Of a stretch of DNA of 64,000 nucleotides, positions 50,904 to 63,462 are shown piece after piece. The stretch is taken from the NCBI GenBank assembly GCA_040285825.1, contig JAUPSS010000004.1, forward strand, positions 1,525,801 to 1,589,800. Direction: 5' to 3'. The stretch is from Eukaryota sp. TZLM1-RC (taxonomy: Eukaryota; Metamonada: BaSk clade). The notes under the pieces are model-generated. The model did no database searches. It saw nothing but the letters and a program-made list of their open reading frames with translations, and was not told the DNA's origin. Each line of letters opens with the position of its first letter. Within the stretch, counting starts at the first letter, position 1. The position numbers and the translations under genes were made by a program.

Positions 50904-52067
50904 ACATTGTTGCGTGAACTTTTACATTGATAAAGAAGTTTTTCTTTTTTTATTAAACATAAATAAAAAATAAATTTAAAATTTCATAAATTCAACAAAC
51001 ACTTTTATTGCAAAATCAGTACACAAACTAGATGCTCTATTGATCAAAAATACTGCACCAAAAAGCTAAAACAATTTGGCATAGTTTTCATTTGAAATCC
51101 CCATTTCTTATATGACAAAAAGACTCCACACTTGACAATAAATCTTTGAATTGTAATATCCATATGAGTGTTTCAAACGCTGTTGAATGTTATTGTGTTT
51201 TCACACTTTCTGTGAAAACATGCTTATGCACAAGTGATACAAGGCAGGTTTGATACATGAAGAAATGATTTATGTATTCTGTTTCAATGGCAATCTTGAA
51301 AACAATAGTGTTGGCAGAAAAGATGATGTATGTACTGAAAAGAATACTGTCCAGGAAAACTTTATTACGATAGAGTCTTCATCAAAAAGAAAGTACAACG
51401 GTGAAGACATCAAGCCAATCCATGAACAATTGAGATCAAAAGAGTGATTGAGTCAAACGAAACACTTACAATAACCGATAGGTACAAGATTTACGGAATA
51501 TAAATCCAAAATGCGCTAGGCAAGGCTGCTGCACTGATGGCAATCGTGATGCCTACCCTTCTGCCCCCAAGAATCATGGCACTAAGAGTATAATGTGTTT
51601 GAAGTTACAGACGCATCCCAAAGTCGGAGTACGGAAATGAGAAAAACCGCAGAAGGTTGCTCAGGTTGGAAGATCAGATTTTGGGTCTGGTTTCAAACTT
51701 CAGATTTTCCAATTTTGACATTGGAATTTTACCAACCCTTAATGCAATTAATTTTGGTTTTGCTTTCCTGTTTTCTGCATGTGTTTGTATATGGCAACGG
51801 TAACGCTAATTTCTGTACGATTATCATTCTTTTGATTAGATTAGTATTTCTTTCAAAATTTTGAGCTTTATGCATCATTGAAACCAATGTTCATGTCATT
51901 GATCTGATTTAAATTCTTTTGTTGATAATCCTTTTGCAATTGTTGTGACAATTTATACATGGTTATCTTGCCTTTAAAAAAATCGAAACGAATGGCGCAA
52001 TTTACAGGAGAAGTTTTCAATTTATGAATAGCACCACTGGTTTTTGATCACATTTTTGGTGTAAAAA
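50904..52067 (+). repeat. Module C (IGS2 copy 11)
   Basis: Remnant frame 51250-51447; has the 18-nt segment; beta tail. Confidence 0.85.
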
Positions 52068-52952
52068 ACATTGTTGCGTGAACTTTTACATTGATAAAGA
52101 AAATTATTTTACTTTTGTTATTTGACAGAAACAAAAAATAAATTTTAAAAAATTTACAGTTTCACTTTCATTTTGAATGTATTCTAGAAACAGATATCGT
52201 TTGTTTGACTTGAATCAAAAGGTGATCGTTTGTATATGGCAACGGTAACGCTATTTTCTGCACGATTATCATTCTTTTGATTAGGTCAGTATCTTTTCAA
52301 AATTTATGAGCTTTATACATCATTAAAACCAATGTTCATGTCATTCATTTGATTTGAATTCCTTTGTTGATAATCTTTTACAACATTTGCGACAATTTAT
52401 ACATGGTTATCTTGCCTTTGAAAAAATGGAAACGAATGGCGCATTTTACAAGAGAAGTTTTCAAGTTTATAAATACAGCATGTGTTCTTGATCACATTTT
52501 GGTGTAGAAAAACATTGTTGCGTGAACTTTTACATTGATAAAGAAAATTATTTTACTTTTGTTATTTGACAGAAACAAAAATAAATTCCAAAAAATTTAC
52601 AGTTTCACTTTCATTTTGAATGTATTCTAGAAACAGATATCGTTTGTTTGATTTGAATCAAAAGGTGATCGTTTGTATATGGCAACGGTAACGCTATTTT
52701 CTGCACGATTATCATTCTTTTGATTAGGTCAGTATCTTTTCAAAATTTATGAGCTTTATACATCATTAAAACCAATGTTCATGTCATTCATTTGATTTGA
52801 ATTCCTTTGTTGATAATCTTTTACAACATTTGCGACAATTTATACATGGTTATCTTGCCTTTGAAAAATGGAAACGAATGGCGCATTTTACAAGAGAAGT
52901 TTTCAAGTTTATAAATACAGCATGTGTTCTTGATCACATTTTGGTGTAAAAA
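52068..52952 (+). repeat. Module B x2 (IGS2 run 8)
   Basis: Anchors at 52068 and 52512. The first has TTTTAAAAAATTTACAG but the ATATCGTTTGTTTGACTTG form, an intermediate head. Confidence 0.85.
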
Positions 52953-54115
52953 ACATTGTTGCGTGAACTTTTACATTGATAAAGAAATTTTTCTTTTTTA
53001 TTAAACATAAATAAAAAATAAATTTAAAATTTCATAAATTCAACAAACACTTTTATTGCAAAATCAGTACACGAAACTAGATGCTCTATTGATCAAAAAT
53101 ACTGCACCAAAAAGCTAAAACAATTTGGCATAGTTTTCATTTGAAATCCCCATTTCTTATATGACAAAAAGACTCCACACTTGACAATAAATCTTTGAAT
53201 TGTAATATCCATATGAGTGTTTCAAACGCTGTTGAATGTTATTGTGTTTTCACACTTTCTGTGAAAACATGCTTATGCACAAGTGATACAAGGCAGGTTT
53301 GATACATGAAGAAATGATTTATGTATTCTGTTTCAATGGCAATCTTGAAACAATAGTGTTGGCAGAAAAGATGATGTATGTACTGAAAAGAATACTGTCC
53401 AGGAAAACTTTATTACGATAGAGTCTTCATCAAGAAGAAAGTACAACGGTGAAGACATCAAGCCAATCCATGAACAATTGAGATCAAAAGAGTGATTGAG
53501 TCAAACGAAACACTTACAATAACCGATAGGTACAAGATTTACGGAATAGAAATCCAAAATGCGCTAGGCAAGGCTGCTGCACTGATGGCAATTGTGATGT
53601 CTACCCTTCTGCCCCAAGAATCATGGCACTAAGAGTATAATGTGTTTGAAGTTACAGACGCATCCCAAAGTCGGAGTACGGAAATGAAAAAACCGCAGAA
53701 GGTTGCTCAGGTTGGAAGATCAGATTTTTGGGTCTGGTTTCAAACTTCAGATTTTCCAATTTTGACATTGGAATTTTACCAACCCATAATGCAATTAATT
53801 TTGGTTTTGCTTTCCTGTTTTCTGCATGTGTTTGTATATGGCAACGGTTACGCTAATTTCTGTACGATTATCATTCTTTTGATTAGATTAGTATTTCTTT
53901 CAAAATTTTGAGCTTTATGCATCATTGAAACCAATGTTCATGTCATTGATCTGATTTAAATTCTTTGTTGATAATCCTTTTGCAACTGTTGCGACAATTT
54001 ATACATGGTTATCTTGCCTTTGAAAAAATCGAAACGAATGGCGCATTTTACAGGAGAAGTTTTCAAGTTTATGAATAGCACCACTGTGTTCTTGATCACA
54101 TTTTGGTGTAGAAAA
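52953..54115 (+). repeat. Module C (IGS2 copy 12)
   Basis: Remnant frame broken by a 1-nt loss at about 53348 (CTTGAAACAATAG). Has the 18-nt segment; mosaic tail at 54020-54095. Confidence 0.85.
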
Positions 54116-54561
54116 ACATTGTTGCGTGAACTTTTACATTGATAAAGAAAATAATTTTACTTTTGTTATTTGACAGAAACAAAGAAATAAATTCCAAAAA
54201 AATTTACAGTTTCACTTTCATTTTGAATGTATTCTAGAAACAGATATCGTTTGTTTGATTTGAATCAAAAGGTGATCGTTTGTATATGGCAACGGTAACG
54301 CTATTTTCTGCACGATTATCATTCTTTTGATTAGGTCAGTATCTTTTCAAAATTTATGAGCTTTATACATCATTAAAACCAATGTTCATGTCATTCATTT
54401 GATTTGAATTCCTTTGTTGATAATCTTTTTACAACATTTGCGACAATTTATACATGGTTATCTTGCCTTTGAAAAAATGGAAACGAATGGCGCATTTTAC
54501 AAGAGAAGTTTTCAAGTTTATAAATACAGCATGTGTTCTTGATCACATTTTGGTGTAAAAA
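54116..54561 (+). repeat. Module B (IGS2 run 9)
   Basis: Single copy, standard head (AAAATAATTTTAC variant) and alpha tail. Confidence 0.85.
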
Positions 54562-55723
54562 ACATTGTTGCGTGAACTTTTACATTGATAAAGAAGTTTT
54601 TCTTTTTTTAATTAAACATAAATAAAAAATAAGTTTAAAATTTCATAAATTCAACAAACACTTTTATTGCAAAATAGGTACGCGAAACTAGATGCTCTAT
54701 TGATCAAAAATACTGCACCAAAAAAGCTAAAACAATTTGGCATAGTTTTCATTTGAAATCCCCATTTCTTATATGACAAAAAGACTCCACACTTGACAAT
54801 AAATCTTTGAATTGTAATATCCATATGAGTGTTTCAAACGCTGTTGAATGTTATTGTGTTTTCACACTTTCTGTGAAAACATGCTTATGCACAAGTGATA
54901 CAAGGCAGGTTTGATACATGAAGAAATGATTTATGTATTCTGTTTCAATGGCAATCTTGAAAACAATAGTGTTGGCAGAAAAGATGATGTATGTACTGAA
55001 AAGAATACTGTCCAGGAAACTTTATTATGATAGAGTCTTCATCAAGAAGAAAGTACAACGGTGAAGACATCAAGCCAATCCATGAACAATTGAGATCAAA
55101 AGAGTGATTGAGTCAAACGAAACACTTACAATAACCGATAGGTACAAGATTTACGGAATAGAAATCCAAAATGCGCTAGGCAAGGCTGCTGCACTGATGG
55201 CAATTGTGATGCCTACCCTTCTGCCCCAAGAATCATGGCACTAAGAGTATAATGTGTTTGAAGTTACAGACGCATCCCAAAGTCGGAGTACGGAAATGAG
55301 AAAAACCGCAGAAGGTTGCTCAGGTTGGAAGATCAGATTTTGGGTCTGGTTTCAAACTTCAGATTTTCCAATTTTGACATTGGAATTTTACCAACCCATA
55401 ATGCAATTAATTTTGGTTTTGCTTTCCTGTTTTCTGCATGTGTTTGTATATGGCAACGGTAACGCTAATTTCTGTACGATTATCATTCTTTTGATTAGAT
55501 TAGTATTTCTTTCAAAATTTTGAGCTTTATGCATCATTGAAACCAATGTTCATGTCATTGATCTGATTTAAATTCTTTGTTGATAATCCTTTGCAATTGT
55601 TGTGACAATTTATACATGGTTATCTTGCCTTTGAAAAATCGAAACGAATGGCGCAATTTACAGGAGAAGTTTTCAAGTTTATAAATAGCACCATGTGTTC
55701 TTGATCACATTTTGGTGTAAAAA
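54562..55723 (+). repeat. Module C (IGS2 copy 13)
   Basis: Remnant frame broken by a 1-nt loss at about 55017 (CAGGAAACTTT). Has the 18-nt segment; mosaic tail at 55630-55705. Confidence 0.85.
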
Positions 55724-56164
55724 ACATTGTTGCGTGAACTTTTACATTGATAAAGAAAATTATTTTACTTTTGTTATTTGACAGAAACAAAAATAAATTC
55801 TTAAAAATTTACAGTTTCACTTTCATTTTGAATGTATTCTAGAAACAGATATCATTTGTTTGACTTGAATCAAAAGGTGATCGTTTGTATATGGCAACGG
55901 TAACGCTATTTTCTGCACGATTATCATTCTTTTGATTAGGTCAGTATCTTTTCAAAATTTATGAGCTTTATACATCATTAAAACCAATGTTCATGTCATT
56001 CATTTGATTTGAATTCCTTTGTTGATAATCTTTTACAACATTTGCGACAATTTATACATGGTTATCTTGCCTTTGAAAAATGGAAACGAATGGCGCATTT
56101 TACAAGAGAAGTTTTCAAGTTTATAAATACAGCATGTGTTCTTGATCACATTTTGGTGTAAAAA
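55724..56164 (+). repeat. Module B (IGS2 run 10)
   Basis: Single copy with variant-like head (ATATCATTTGTTTGACTTG) and alpha tail. Confidence 0.85.
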
Positions 56165-57321
56165 ACATTGTTGCGTGAACTTTTACATTGATAAGAAGTT
56201 TTTCTTTTTTATTAAACATAAATAAAAAATAAGTTTAAATTTCATAAATTCAACAAACACTTTTATTGCAAAATCAGTACACGAAACTAGATGCTCTATT
56301 GATCAAAATACTGCACCAAAAAGCTAAAACAATTTGTCATAGTTTTCATTTGAAATCCCCATTTCTTATATGACAAAAAGACTCCACACTTGACAATAAA
56401 TCTTTGAATTGTAATATCCATATGAGTGTTTCAAACGCTGTTGAATGTTATTGTGTTTTCACACTTTCTGTGAAAACATGCTTATGCACAAGTGATACAA
56501 GGCAGGTTTGATACATGAAGAAATGATTTATGTATTCTGTTTCAATGGCAATCTTGAAAACAATAGTGTTGGCAGAAAAGATGATGTATGTACTGAAAAG
56601 AATACTGTCCAGGAAACTTTATTATGATAGAGTCTTCATCAAGAAGAAAGTACAACGGTGAAGACATCAAGCCAATCCATGAACAATTGAGATCAAAAGA
56701 GTGATTGAGTCAAACGAAACACTTACAATAACCGATAGGTACAAGATTTACGGAATAGAAATCCAAAATGCGCTAGGCAAGGCTGCTGCACTGATGGCAA
56801 TTGTGATGCCTACCCTTCTGCCCCAAGAATCATGGCACTAAGAGTATAATGTGTTTGAAGTTACAGACGCATCCCAAAGTCGGAGTACGGAAATGAGAAA
56901 AACCGCAGAAGGTTGCTCAGGTTGGAAGATCAGATTTTGGGTCTGGTTTCAAACTTCAGATTTTCCAATTTTGACATTGGAATTTTACCAACCCATAATG
57001 CAATTAATTTTGGTTTTGCTTTCCTGTTTTCTGCATGTGTTTGTATATGGCAACGGTAACGCTAATTTCTGTACGATTATCATTCTTTTGATTAGATTAG
57101 TATTTCTTTCAAAATTTTGAGCTTTATGCATCATTGAAACCAATGTTCATGTCATTGATCTGATTTAAATTCTTTGTTGATAATCCTTTTGCAATTGTTG
57201 CGACAATTTATACATGGTTATCTTGCCTTTAAAAAAATCGAAACGAATGGCGCAATTTACAGGAGAAGTTTTCAATTTATGAATAGCACCACTGGTTTTT
57301 GATCACATTTTGGTGTAAAAA
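56165..57321 (+). repeat. Module C (IGS2 copy 14)
   Basis: Has the same 1-nt loss (CAGGAAACTTT, about 56615) as the preceding C, so the two are recent relatives. Has the 18-nt segment; beta tail. Confidence 0.85.
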
Positions 57322-58213
57322 ACATTGTTGCGTGAACTTTTACATTGATAAAGAAAATTATTTTACTTTTGTTATTTGACAGAAACAAAAAATAAATTCT
57401 TGAAAAATTTACAGTTTCACTTTCATTTTGATTGTATTCTAGAAACAGATATCATTTGTTTGACTTGAATCAAAAGGTGATCGTTTGTATATAACAACGA
57501 TAACGCTATTTTCTGCACGATTATCATTCTTTTGATTAGGTCAGTATCTTTTCAAAATTTATGAGCTTTATACATCATTAAAACCAATGTTCATGTCATT
57601 CATTTGATTTGAATTCCTTTGTTGATAATCTTTTTACAACATTTGCGACAATTTATACATGGTTATCTTGCCTTTGAAAAATGGAAACGAATGGCGCATT
57701 TTACAAGAGAAGTTTTCAAGTTTATAAATACAGCATGTGTTCTTGATCACATTTTTGGTGTAGAAAAACATTGTTGCATGAACTTTTACATTGATAAAGA
57801 AAATTATTTTACTTTTGTTATTTGACAGAAACAAAAAATAAATTCCAAAAAATTTACAGTTTCACTTTCATTTTGATTGTATTCTAGAAACAGATATCAT
57901 TTGTTTGACTTGAATCAAAAGGTGATCGTTTGTATATAACAACGATAACGCTATTTTCTGCACGATTATCATTCTTTTGATTAGGTCAGTATCTTTTCAA
58001 AATTTATGAGCTTTATACATCATTAAAACCAATGTTCATGTCATTCATTTGATTTGAATTCCTTTGTTGATAATCTTTTTACAACATTTGCGACAATTTA
58101 TACATGGTTATTTTGCCTTTGGAAAAATGGAAACGAATGGCGCATTTTACAAGAGAAGTTTTCAAGTTTATAAATACAACATGTGTTCTTGATCACATTT
58201 TTGGTGTAAAAAA
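57322..58213 (+). repeat. Module B x2 (IGS2 run 11)
   Basis: Anchors at 57322 and 57768. Both share private changes (TTTTGATTGTATTC, TATATAACAACGATAACGC) not seen elsewhere in the window, so one is a fresh copy of the other. Confidence 0.85.
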
Positions 58214-59373
58214 ACATTGTTGCGTGAACTTTTACATTGATAAAGAAGTTTTTCTTTTTTATTAAACATAAATAAAAAATAAGTTTAAAATTTCATAAAT
58301 TCAACAAACACTTTTATTGCAAAATCAGTACACGAAACTAGATGCTCTATTGATCAAAAATACTGCACCAAAAAGCTAAAACAATTTGTCATAGTTTTCA
58401 TTTGAAATCCCCATTTCTTATATGACAAAAAGACTCCACACTTGACAATAAATCTTTGAATTGTAATATCCATATGAGTGTTTCAAACGCTGTTGAATGT
58501 TATTGTGTTTTCACACTTTCTGTGAAAACATGCTTATGCACAAGTGATACAAGGCAGGTTTGATACATGAAGAAATGATTTATGTATTCTGTTTCAATGG
58601 CAATCTTGAAAACAATAGTGTTGGCAGAAAAGATGATGTATGTACTGAAAAGAATACTGTCCAGGAAAACTTTATTATGATAGAGTCTTCATCAAGAAGA
58701 AAGTACAACGGTGAAGACATCAAGCCAATCCATGAACAATTGAGATCAAAGAGTGATTGAGTCAAACGAAACACTTACAATAACCGATAGGTACAAGATT
58801 TACGGAATAGAAATCCAAAATGCGCTAGGCAAGGCTGCTGCACTGATGGCAATTGTGATGTCTACCCTTCTGCCCCAAGAATCATGGCACTAAGAGTATA
58901 ATGTGTTTGAAGTTACAGACGCATCCCAAAGTCGGAGTACGGAAATGAGAAAAACCGCAGAAGGTTGCTCAGGTTGGAAGATCAGATTTTGGGTCTGGTT
59001 TCAAACTTCAGATTTTCCAATTTTGACATTGGAATTTTACCAACCCTAATGCAATTAATTTTGGTTTTGCTTTCCTGTTTTCTGCATGTGTTTGTATATG
59101 GCAACGGTAACGCTAATTTCTGTACGATTATCATTCTTTTGATTAGATTAGTATTTCTTTCAAAATTTTGAGCTTTATGCATCATTGAAACCAATGTTCA
59201 TGTCATTGATCTGATTTAAATTCTTTTGTTGATAATCCTTTTGCAATTGTTGTGACAATTTATACATGGTTATCTTGCCTTTAAAAAAATCGAAACGAAT
59301 GGCGCAATTTACAGGAGAAGTTTTCAATTTATGAATAGCACCACTGGTTTTTGATCACATTTTGGTGTAAAAA
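58214..59373 (+). repeat. Module C (IGS2 copy 15)
   Basis: Remnant frame 58560-58760, one base lost at ATCAAAGAG near its end. Has the 18-nt segment; beta tail. Confidence 0.85.
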
Positions 59374-59823
59374 ACATTGTTGCGTGAACTTTTACATTGA
59401 TAAAGAAAATTATTTTACTTTTGTTATTTGACAGAAACAAAAAATAAATTTTAAAAAATTTACAGTTTCACTTTCATTTTGAATGTATTCTAGAAACAGA
59501 TATCGTTTGTTTGACTTGAATCAAAAGGTGATCGTTTGTATATGGCAACGGTAACGCTATTTTCTGCACGATTATCATTCTTTTGATTAGGTCAGTATCT
59601 TTTCAAAATTTATGAGCTTTATACATCATTAAAACCAATGTTCATGTCATTCATTTGATTTGAATTCCTTTGTTGATAATCTTTTTACAACATTTGCGAC
59701 AATTTATACATGGTTATCTTTGCCTTTGAAAAATAATCGGAAACGAATGGCGCATTTTACAAGAGAAGTTTTCAAGTTTATAAATACAACATGTGTTCTT
59801 GATCACATTTTTGGTGTAAAAAA
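59374..59823 (+). repeat. Module B, single copy before Cf (IGS2)
   Basis: Intermediate head; the tail contains a private TGAAAAATAATCGGAAACG insertion-like change near 59730. Confidence 0.85.
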
Positions 59824-60659
59824 ACATTGTTGCGTGAACTTTTACATTGATAAAGAAATTTTTCTTTTTTATTAAACATAAATAAAAAATAAGTTTAAAA
59901 TTTCATAAATTCAACAAACACTTTTATTGCAAAATCAGTACACAAAACTAGATGCTCTATTGATCAAAAATACTGCACCAAAAAGCTAAAACAATTTGTC
60001 ATAGTTTTCATTTGAAATCCCCATTTCTTATATGACAAAAAGACTCCACACTTGACAATAAATCTTTGAATTGTAATATCCATATGAGTGTTTCAAACGC
60101 TGTTGAATGTTATTGTGTTTTCACACTTTCTGTGAAAACATGCTTATGCACAAGTGATACAAGGCAGGTTTGATACATGAAGAAATGATTTATGTATTCT
60201 GTTTCAATGGCAATCTTGAAAACAATAGTGTTGGCAGAAAAGATGATGTATGTACTGAAAAGAATACTGTCCAGGAAAACTTTATTATGATAGAGTCTTC
60301 ATCAAGAAGAAAGTACAACGGTGAAGACATCAAGCCAATCCATGAACAATTGAGATCAAAACAGTGATTGAGTCAAACGAAACACTTACAATAACCGATA
60401 GGTACAAGATTTACGGAATAGAAAGCCAAAATGCGCTAGGCAAGGCTGCTGCACTGATGGCAATTGTGATGTCTACCCTTCTGCCCCCAAGAATCATGGC
60501 ACTAAGAGTATAATGTGTTTGAAGTTACAGACGCATCCCAAAGTCGGAGTACGGAAATGAGAAAAACCGCAGAAGGTTGCTCAGGTTGGAAGATCAGATT
60601 TTGGGTCTGGTTTCAAACTTCAGATTTTCCAATTTTGACATTGGAATTTTACCAACCCA
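59824..60659 (+). repeat. Promoter-proximal module Cf of unit 3
   Basis: Shares CACAAAACTAGATG and ATCAAAACAG with the IGS0 Cf; remnant frame 60170-60367. Confidence 0.85.
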
Positions 60660-61255
60660 TCATCCAATAGATTTTGGTTCTGTTGATTTGTTTTTGTATA
60701 AACACGAATCAAAGATTTCTAGTTATAGCATTTGCTGGTGTTGTTTTACAGTGATGACCATTATGGTCTAAAATTGTGGATTTTACAAAAAGGTTCTTTG
60801 TTTTATACAAATTGATTCAAAATCATCCAAATGAGATCAGACCACAAAAAATGGCGAAACGTGAAATGGGGGTCAGGAAATGAAAGAAATTTTCATTTTT
60901 TTATCCCATTTCGGAAAGTACTTGCTATTTGATCATTTTCAATTGATTGTTTTTAAATAATTTATGAAAATGTGAAAACAGCTCAATTGTTCATGTTGAA
61001 CAAAATTTTGGTGTTGTATGTAAGCCTTAATGGAAACATTAAATTTTACTACACGTGTCGAATTTTATGGGAAATCATTTTTGATTGAAAATTTAAATTG
61101 ACACATCAATAAGATTTGATTACATTTATCAGGATGTAATGGATCTTTATGGAAAGCACAAATGATCAACATTGATACAATCATAATTGATTGATTTCAC
61201 AAAAGGTAACATTTATGAAATTTTCTGGTTTTTAATCGGAATGTTTTATTGTTGA
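60660..61255 (+). promoter_or_regulatory. Presumed Pol I promoter and 5' ETS (unit 3)
   Basis: About 596 bp matching the other two flanks; dyad at 60756-60768. Small differences include TTTTACAGTGATGACC and ATTTATGAAATTTTCTGG. Confidence 0.6.
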
Positions 61256-62345
61256 TACCTGGTTGATCCTGCCAGTAGGCATATGCTTGTCTCAAAGATT
61301 AAGCCATGCATGTCTAAGTTCAGGAGTTTTCTCCGAAACAGCGAATGGCTCATTAAATCAGTGATAATTTATTTGATAGTACTTACTACTTGGATAACCG
61401 TGGTAATTCTAGAGCTAATACATGCAGCAAATACTTCTTTTGAAGTATGCATTTATTAGATACAAAACCAATCCTGGCAACAGGTCTTTGGTGAATCATA
61501 ATAACTATGCTGATCGCATGTCTTCGGACGGCGACATATCATTTAAATCACTGCCCTATCAACTAAATCGTAAGGTAGTGGCTTACGATGGTGATGACGG
61601 GTAACGGGGAATTAGGGTTTGATTCCGGAGAGGGAGCCTGAGAAATGGCTACCACATCCAAGGAAGGCAGCAGGCGCGAAAATTACCCAATCTCATTACG
61701 AGGAGGTAGTGACAAAAAATAACAATACTGGGCTCTTTTGAGTTCGTAATTGGAATGAGTACAACTTAAAACCTTTAACGAGGAGCTACTAGAGGGCAAG
61801 TCTGGTGCCAGCAGCCGCGGTAATTCCAGCTCTAGTAGTGTATCTTAAAATTGCTGCGTTTAAATCGTCCGTAGTTGAATCTCAGAATTTGCGTATCTTC
61901 AGGTTTTCCTGTTGGTAAACAGATTCTTCTGTCTGAGGACACTAGTCATTTGCTTCGGCGGTGGCTATTGAATTCAGACCGTTTACTTTGAAAAAATTAG
62001 AGTGTTCAAAGCAGGCTTTATGCAATTGAATAACTTAGCATGGAATAATAGAATAGGACTTTGGTTCTGTTTTTATTGGTTTTGAGAACTAGAGTAATGA
62101 TTAAAAGGGACAGTTGGGGGCATTAGTACTCCGGTGTCAGAGGTGAAATTCTTGGATTGCCGGATGACTAACTACTGCGAAAGCATTTGCCAAAGATGTT
62201 CTCATTAATCAAGGTCGAAAGTTGGGGGATCGAAGACGATTAGACACCGTCGTAGTCTCAACCATAAACTATGCCGACTAGGGATTAGTAGGCGTTAAAT
62301 ACGACCCTATTAGCACCTTATGGGAAACCATAAGTTCTTGGGTAA

Positions 62346-62404
<59 letters not shown>

Positions 62405-62852
62405 TTGTGGAGCCTGCGGCTTAATCTGACTCAACACGGAGAAACTTACCAGGTCCAGACGTGATAAGGATTGACAGATTGATAGCTCTTTCATGATCTT
62501 ACGGTTAGTGGCGCATGGCCGTTCTTAGTTGGTGGAGTGATTTGTCTGGTTAATTCCGATAACGAACGAGATCTAAATTGCTAACTAGTTTTATTCTATT
62601 TTCGGATAGTTTGAACTTCTTAGCGAGACTGCTGTGGTTTTTACACAGAGGAAGGTTTAGGCAATAACAGGTCTGTGATGCCCTTAGATGTTCTGGGCCG
62701 CACGCGCTACAATGGTAGGTACAACGAGTTTGTCCTTAACCGAAAGGTTTGGGTAATCTTGTGAATACCTATCTTGACTGGGATAGATCCTTGCAATTAT
62801 GGGTCTTGAACGAGGAATAACTTGTAAGTGCATGTCATCAGCATGCGCTGAA

Positions 62853-62898
<46 letters not shown>

Positions 62899-63038
62899 GA
62901 TGTTGAGGTGAAATGTTTGGACTCAATGGGTTAAGCTGCAAAGCAAGACTTGTTGGGAAAATTCAGTGAATCTTTGCATCTAGAGGAAGGAGAAGTCGTA
63001 ACAAGGTATCCGTAGGTGAACCTGCGGATGGATCATTG
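61256..63038 (+). rRNA. 18S small-subunit rRNA, unit 3 (complete)
   Basis: 1783 nt, same ends as the other units. It differs by G for A at 61530, an extra T near 62072, an extra T near 62640, and loss of one CG in the universally conserved CGCACGCGCGCTAC (CGCACGCGCTAC at 62699-62710). Two insertions and a 2-nt loss cancel in length. The CG loss would hit a conserved helix, so it is either a sequence error or a defective gene copy. Confidence 0.96.
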
Positions 63039-63136
63039 TCGTTTGTGAGCTTGGCTTGCCAAGTTTCACTTTAACTGAAACCTAATACCGAACCAACCCT
63101 TTTTATTATAAAAACTAATAGTTTCTATGAAACATC
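63039..63136 (+). other. ITS1 (unit 3)
   Basis: About 98 nt, matching units 1 and 2. Confidence 0.9.
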
Positions 63137-63299
63137 CAACTTTCAGTGATGGATGTCTCGGCTCCTTTATCGATGAAGAACGCAGCGAATTGCGATACGT
63201 AATGTGAATTGCAGAATCTGTGAATCATCGAAACTTTGAACGCAAATGGTAGTTCTTTAGAGCTTCGGCTTTATTGAACTATACTTGAATCAGCGTCGT
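63137..63299 (+). rRNA. 5.8S rRNA (unit 3)
   Basis: About 163 nt, matching the other units. Confidence 0.95.
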
Positions 63300-63462
63300 C
63301 TTTTATTTTTTTCCATTTCGGATAATTGGAATTGAAGGTTACTTCTTTTTCTTAAATAATCAAATATATGATTGACTTTTTGTCAACATTTATTGTTGAA
63401 GGCAACTTTTACATTAATTGACGACTCATCTCTTTCATATATTGTCTTTTTAGACATCATTT
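63300..63462 (+). other. ITS2 (unit 3)
   Basis: About 163 nt; several T runs are longer than in units 1 and 2 (TTATTTTTTTCC, CTTTTTCTTAAA, GACTTTTTGTC). Confidence 0.9.

Noticed and set aside
30559-61255. 5S rRNA, tRNA or snRNA genes embedded in the long IGS
   Set aside because: I found no 5S-like internal promoter, tRNA B-box-like GGTTCGAATCC or snRNA motifs while reading; none can be supported.
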